From contig CM055871.1 of NCBI GenBank assembly GCA_029582165.1, positions 6,889,501 to 6,953,500 of the forward strand: 64,000 bases of DNA, in the 5' to 3' direction. Both the position numbers and the translations under genes were made by a program. The notes under the pieces were generated by a model. That model saw only the letters and a program-made list of their open reading frames with translations, was not told where the DNA came from and did no database searches. The DNA is from Portulaca oleracea. Lineage: Eukaryota; Streptophyta; Magnoliopsida; Caryophyllales; Portulacaceae. Positions 59,601 to 64,000 of this stretch are shown here, piece after piece (the first letter of the stretch is position 1; each line of letters starts with the position of its first letter).

Positions 59601-62362
59601 AGCTAAAATAGTGCTGAAGTTCCTCACTAACCTCCTGTAAAAAGATGTTAACCCATGAAAACTTCTAATTTGCTGGATTGATGTTGGAACTGGCCACTCT
59701 CTGATGGCTTTAACCTTCTCTTCATCCACTTGAATTCCCTCTGATGTCACAATATAACCAAGGAATATAACATGGCTGGTGAAGAATTGACACTTCTTGA
59801 TGTTCCCATACAACTGCTCTCTACTCAAGATCTCCATAACACTCCTCAAGTGATTCACATGAACCTCCTCAGACTGGCTATAAATGAGTATATCATCAAA
59901 ATAAACAACAACACACTTCCCAATCAAAGGTTTCAAAACTTGGTTCATAAGCCTCATAAATGTTAAAGGTGCATTTGTCAAACCAAAAGGCATGACTAAC
60001 CACTCATACAGACCTCCCTTAGTCTTAAAGGCTGTCTTCCACTCATCTCCTTCATAAATTATGATCTGGTAATATCCACTTCTCAAATCAATCTTTGAAA
60101 ACACAGTTGAGCCATGGAGCTCATCAAGCATATCCTCAAGTCTTAGGATAGGATATCTATACTTGATAGTAATCTTGTTGATGGCTCTACAATCAATACA
60201 CATCCTCTGACTTCCATCTTTCTTTGGGACCAATAAAGCTGGCACTGCACAAGGGCTCAAATTCTCTCTGATCATCCCTTTCTCCAACAACTCATCAACT
60301 TGCCTCTGGATCTCATTGATTTCAGCTGGGGTCATTCTATGGGCTGGTTTGTTTGGTAAGATAGATCATGGGATGAGGTCAATTTTATGCTGGATGTCTC
60401 TTTTAGGGGGTAACCCTGGTGGCATTTCCTCTGGGAAAACATGTATGTACTGGTTGAGGATGGGTTGGAATAAATGATGGCTATTTTGTGGGGCTGGCTC
60501 ATTTTGTGAGGCTGGTTCTTCATCAAGATCAAGCAAAAGTAACTCCTTCTGTTCACAAAACTCATGATATTCAGCAGGTAAAATCACATCAAGGGATGGT
60601 TCAACAATTAGGTTCTTGGTTCTTTTTGTGAGCTGGGATGGTTTAAGTAGGGTGAGGACAATTTTTTTGTGGTTTAGGTTAAGGGAATAAGTATTGGCTC
60701 TTCCATCATGGTTAACACTTCTATCAAACAACCAAGGTCTTCCCAACAATAAATGACATGCATCCATAGGTATAACATCACACCACACTTCATCTTTATA
60801 AACTGAACCAATTGAAAAATTCACAAGGCATCTAGATGAGATTTTGATACCTCTGCTTTGACTTAACCACTGGATGGTGTAAGGTGCTGGATGAGGACAT
60901 GTTTGCAAATTCAGCTTTTGCACCATAGTCTGTGAGGCTGCATTGGTACAGCTGCCTCCATCAATAATCAAGGAACATATCTTCCCATGAACAGTGCATC
61001 GAGTGTGAAAAATATTCTCCCTCTTCTCAGCTTCCTCATCAACTGTTGTACTGTTAAGGACCCTCTTGATCACCAACATTTCACCTTCATCAGGTCTGGC
61101 CTCAACTTCCTCTTCATCATATACATGATCTCCTTCAGGTTCATCAAACTGTTCCTCCTCAACAACTGTCTCAGGCTCAACAAACAATGCTGCTTGATAT
61201 TCTGCTAAGGTCACTGCTCTTCTGTTTGGACATTCTAAGGCTAGATGTCCAAGACCTTGACATCTAAAGCACCTCCTCTCAGGGAATGGTCGATTGGTAG
61301 GGACTGGGGTTCTTTGTGGGGGATTTTGGGATTGTGTTTGAGGTGGTTTAGGGGCTGGATATCTGGTTTGTGGTTGTGGTTGTGGGGATAGATAGGTTCT
61401 TTGAGGTGGGTTATAGGATTTGTGGTAATGGTCTGATTTGGTTTGAGGATAGGTTTTGGCTGGATACTTGCTTCCATACTCCTTCCTTTGGGCCTTCTTC
61501 TGCTGTTCCACCTTATGAGCCAAAGAACTCAGCTCATCAAGTGAATTATACACTTGAAGCTCAACCACATTTATGATGTTTTCATTCAACCCTGCAAGAT
61601 ACCTCACATATGTCTGCACCTCATTTTCCTTCATGTTACACTTCCATAGTAGATGCTCAAACTCCTTGGTATACTCCTCAACAGACTTGCTACCCTGGAC
61701 CAAGTGTTGAAGCTTGAAATAATTCTCCTTCATGTAACTTTCAGGTAGGAATTTCTCCTTGAGCTTCTGCCTCATTTCAACCCATGTACTGACCTTAGGC
61801 TCATCTATCTCCTCTCTCCTCCTTTGCAAGTTATTCCACCATGTAGATGCATATTTCTTCAACTTCAATGCAACCAACTTCACCTTGTTCTCCTCAAATA
61901 ACTCCCTCAAATCAAACACCCGCTCCACTGTTTGTAACCAATCCAAAAATACATCAGGATCCAACTCTCCATATTCTGGAAAATCTATTTTGAAATTCAA
62001 TTTCTCAACTCTTCTATTTTCCCTCCTTTCTTCCCTCTCACTCCTACGCCTGGATTCACTAACACTACTCCTAGGTGATCTCCTTACATTCCTCCTTCTT
62101 CTGTGATACAAACCTAGGTCTTTCTCCTCTTCCAGATCCACTAAAAGGGTTCTCCTCTTCTTCTTCTTCAGACTCCACATCAGATTCTCTATTCATCTCT
62201 CTCCCGTGCAACCTCATATAATATTGCAACTGTTCACTCATAATTTTCATTCTCCCTTCCATTTCCTCCTTCTCCCTCAAGGCTTGTTCTGCTACTTCCT
62301 GAGGTATTTTACTACAGCCCGACATTATAAAATGCACTGATCTTAGGACCTTGCATACATCA
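56675..62362 (-). mobile_element. Decayed Ty3/gypsy element nested in the Pack-MULE arm
   Basis: Its outer ends are inverted copies of TGATGTATGCAAGGTC(G)C, then TAAGATCAG: 56675 on the plus strand and 62362 on the minus. It holds gag-pol on the minus strand (58226-62326), then a 1.5-kb non-coding part (56675-58200) that probably contains the 3' LTR. No 5' LTR body or primer-binding site separates gag from the outer end; only about 36 bp remain. No matching 5-bp duplication was found (AAAGT versus TAATT). Confidence 0.65.
58226..62326 (-). pseudogene. Ty3/gypsy gag-pol, broken
   Basis: Gag starts MSGCSKIPQEVAEQALREKE at 62326. A retrotransposon gag domain (FLDWLQTVERVFDL, then YTKEFEHLLWKC) and a CCHC knuckle (CFRCQGLGHLALEC) follow. 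Aspartic protease (LIIDGGSCTNAAS), RT (YFDDILIYS), RNase H ([14 protein letters not shown]), and integrase with its zinc finger (HYCWPKMRKDVEHWVRRCATC) and core (DFIVGLPRT, HPQTDGQTE) come next. Lesions: a frameshift near 62100, an in-frame TGA at 60366-60368, a frameshift near 59225, and a deletion near 58418 removing the integrase C-terminal part. It is not able to make an intact polyprotein. Confidence 0.85.
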
Positions 62363-62590
62363 TAATTGGTAGACTTAATAATACGAACTTTCGATTAGGT
62401 TCTGAATAATATGAACTTTGACCCCTTGTTGTCCCTAGTAACACGCCACCGAGTTTCCTTTTTCTTGACTCGTCGGAGAAATGAGCTGGCGGTGGCGGCA
62501 CGTTTTTTTATATTTGACCATGCCATGTCACCCATTGACTTAAAAAAATTGCCACATAAGCACCCTCGCTCTTTATCTCTCCTTTCTCTT

Positions 62591-62624
<34 letters not shown>

Positions 62625-62648
62625 CTCTCTCCTCTCTTCGTCATTCTC

Positions 62649-62701
62649 ATTCTTCTTCTTCTTCTTCTTCTTCTTCTTCTTCTTCTTCTTCTTCTTCTTC
62701 T
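62649..62701. repeat. (CTT)n tract in the left Pack-MULE arm
   Basis: A TTC/CTT triplet run has a shorter AAG partner at about 63408-63429 in the right arm, showing it belongs to the inverted repeat. A CTTTCT run at 62580-62640 has its GA partner at 63458-63501. Confidence 0.85.
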
Positions 62702-62705
62702 GGAT

Positions 62706-63095
62706 TCAAATATGATAATCTACGACCATCTCAGAATCCCACCCTTGAGTAGATACAAAACTCTTGCTCTGAACAGATACAACCTCCTCATCTACCCCAC
62801 CTTGGCTACTTCGAACAGCAACAAGCGGTTCATAATCTGGGTTGAAATCTTTCTTGTTTTCAACCTCCTCTACTTCTTCATCGTCCACCTCGTAGTCGGG
62901 GCCTCCGCGATCGGCGTCGCCATCGTCGGAGAATATCCGGAAGTCCCTTGATTTGCGAGGAGTGGGAAAGAAGAGGTGGTGAGGCTTTGAAGAAACGATA
63001 GAAAGTGAGGAGGATGGAGAAGCGAAAGAAGAGAACTGGAGCGTCGGAGGTTTCCAAGGGATTGACGAGGGAAGGAAGAGCAGAGAGACGCTCAT
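62706..63095 (-). CDS. Captured 5' end of a host gene (plastid-targeted-like protein) inside the Pack-MULE
   Basis: The 129-codon ORF starts MSVSLLFLPSSIPWKPPTLQ. The first about 45 residues are rich in Ser and Pro with no acidic residues, like a chloroplast transit peptide. An acidic stretch (DYEVDDEEVEEVENKKDFN) follows, then GWDSEMVVDYHI and a stop. The stop codon lies inside the left inverted arm, so the captured coding sequence is cut by the transposon end. Upstream, 63096-63399 looks like the captured 5' UTR and promoter. I cannot name the parent gene. It may be transcribed but probably encodes only a truncated product. Confidence 0.5.
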   Translation of the reverse strand: MSVSLLFLPSSIPWKPPTLQFSSFASPSSSLSIVSSKPHHLFFPTPRKSRDFRIFSDDGDADRGGPDYEVDDEEVEEVENKKDFNPDYEPLVAVRSSQGGVDEEVVSVQSKSFVSTQGWDSEMVVDYHI

Positions 63096-63456
63096 GGTGG
63101 AGGTCCTGTTGAATGTGAATGTGATTTTAGTTTAGTTTTCTGATTTTAGGGTTTTGGGTGATTCTGTTTTGGGTTGGGTTTGTTGATGTGATGGAAATCG
63201 GAATGATGTCTTGTTTCATTTGGGATGATGGATATATGTATGTATCTATCTATCTATTCATTCATTCATCTATTCATTTGGGATGATGGATTTTTGGGAG
63301 TGATTGATTTCGATTAGAAACAGTGAATTGAGGCAAAAAAGGGGTGAATTGGGATGATATGAAAAGAATTTTGCCCTAATTTGGAGAGATGAATTGGGAT
63401 TTAAATCCAGAAGAAGAAGAAGAAGAAGATCTGGAAAAAGAATGAGAATGACAAAG

Positions 63457-63457
<1 letters not shown>

Positions 63458-63501
<44 letters not shown>
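63458..63501. repeat. (GA)n microsatellite in the right Pack-MULE arm
   Basis: An uninterrupted GA run faces the CTTTCT tract of the left arm. Confidence 0.85.
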
Positions 63502-63505
<4 letters not shown>

Positions 63506-64000
63506 GAGAGAGGGTGCTGACGTGACAATTTTTTTTAAGTCAATGGGTGACATGGCATGGTCAAACATAAAAAAAAACGTGCCGCCACCGCCAGCTCATT
63601 TCTCCGACGAGTCAAGAAAAGGGTAACTCGATGGCGTGTTACTAGGGCCAACAGGGGGTCAAAATTCATATTATTCAGAACCTAATCGAAAGTTTGTAAT
63701 ATTAAGTCTTATATGGCCAAAAGTTCGTATTATTAGAATCCAATTTCCCTAAAGAATATGAATCAAGCCTTACTTCCTTCTATTTGGTTTAATCGAGGAA
63801 TGTAACCAAACTTTTTTTTTATTTTTAATATAGTATACTTTGATATTCAAATTTAATTTAGTTTCAAAGAATATCACAAGAAATCAAAGTGGAAATTTAT
63901 CAGTAACATAACAGACCCCAATTGTATGTTCAAAGCAACCTATGTATCCTTTCCCTTGGTAATGTTGAAATACACATCATAAGTTTCATCCCTTAATCCC

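Larger units (their letters stand above)
56647..63749. mobile_element. Pack-MULE with captured gene 5' end, interrupted by a gypsy element
   Basis: A perfect 9-bp duplication TAAAGAATA lies at 56638-56646 and 63750-63758. Both ends start GGGAAATTGGATTCTAATAA, read inwards. The inverted arms are about 340 bp: left 56647-56674 plus 62363-62715, right 63400-63749. They match through GAGCTGGCGGTGGCGGCACG, CATGGCATGGTCAAA, the CT/GA tracts and the CTT/AAG tract. The centre (62716-63399) is unique and gene-like. No transposase was seen, so it is non-autonomous. The left arm was split by a Ty3/gypsy element. Confidence 0.85.
56501..63812. mobile_element. MITE split by the Pack-MULE
   Basis: The left part 56501-56646 (GGCTTGTTTGGTTTCACTAG, then TAGGAATGAA) and the right part 63759-63812 (GAGGAATGTAACCAAACTT) have inverted ends GTTTGGTT/AACCAAAC. 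Together they look like one small MITE into which the Pack-MULE inserted. Confidence 0.45.

Overview
This window is nuclear DNA of a flowering plant, very probably a eudicot. Genes are split by canonical GT-AG introns, there is no operon structure, the sequence is AT-rich, and most of it is transposons, many nested inside one another. A Caryophyllales-type genome is possible from the repeat flavour, but the sequence alone does not prove it. Only three protein genes and one tRNA look functional.

Genes. (1) A glutamate-receptor-like channel (GLR) gene lies on the minus strand at 2001-12185. Five exons are reconstructed here, and the last exon lies beyond the left edge or is lost. (2) A class III secretory peroxidase lies on the plus strand at 36917-43878, with three exons and 375 residues. 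(3) An SNI1 orthologue lies on the minus strand at 44933-50497, with 15 exons and 465 residues. SNI1 is a negative regulator of systemic acquired resistance and an SMC5/6-associated protein. (4) A tRNA-Glu(CTC) gene lies at 50732-50803 on the minus strand, 235 bp upstream of the SNI1 start. The peroxidase and SNI1 genes converge tail to tail.

Repeats, left to right. The GLR introns hold two families of fold-back MITEs, a PIF-type MITE, an RTE LINE tail, and a small deleted Copia element inside one of the fold-back MITEs. From 14.4 to 22.3 kb there is a dense MITE field. It includes a 1.0-kb GC-island element with long inverted ends, a hAT-like element, a Copia remnant, a Cassandra LTR carrying a 5S-rRNA-derived block, and a 269-bp SMART-like mini-retrotransposon. 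From 22.6 to 29.4 kb lies a near full-length but dead L1 LINE, split by a 1475-bp solo LTR. At 29.5-30.5 kb is a Pack-MULE-like element with a perfect target duplication. The region 30.5-36.9 kb is gene-poor. From 53.0 to 56.0 kb lies a minus-strand RTE LINE broken by another solo LTR. From 56.5 to 63.8 kb there is a three-level nest: a MITE contains a Pack-MULE (perfect 9-bp target duplication, long inverted ends, captured 5' end of a host gene), which contains a decayed Ty3/gypsy element.

The most interesting observations are the two Pack-MULE-like gene-capture elements, the clustering of MITE ends within 14-55 nt of GLR splice sites, the Cassandra and SMART-like miniature retroelements, and the unclassified inverted-end element at 14.5 kb. 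All exon joins were made by eye from splice signals, reading phase and family resemblance. No database search or alignment program was run.
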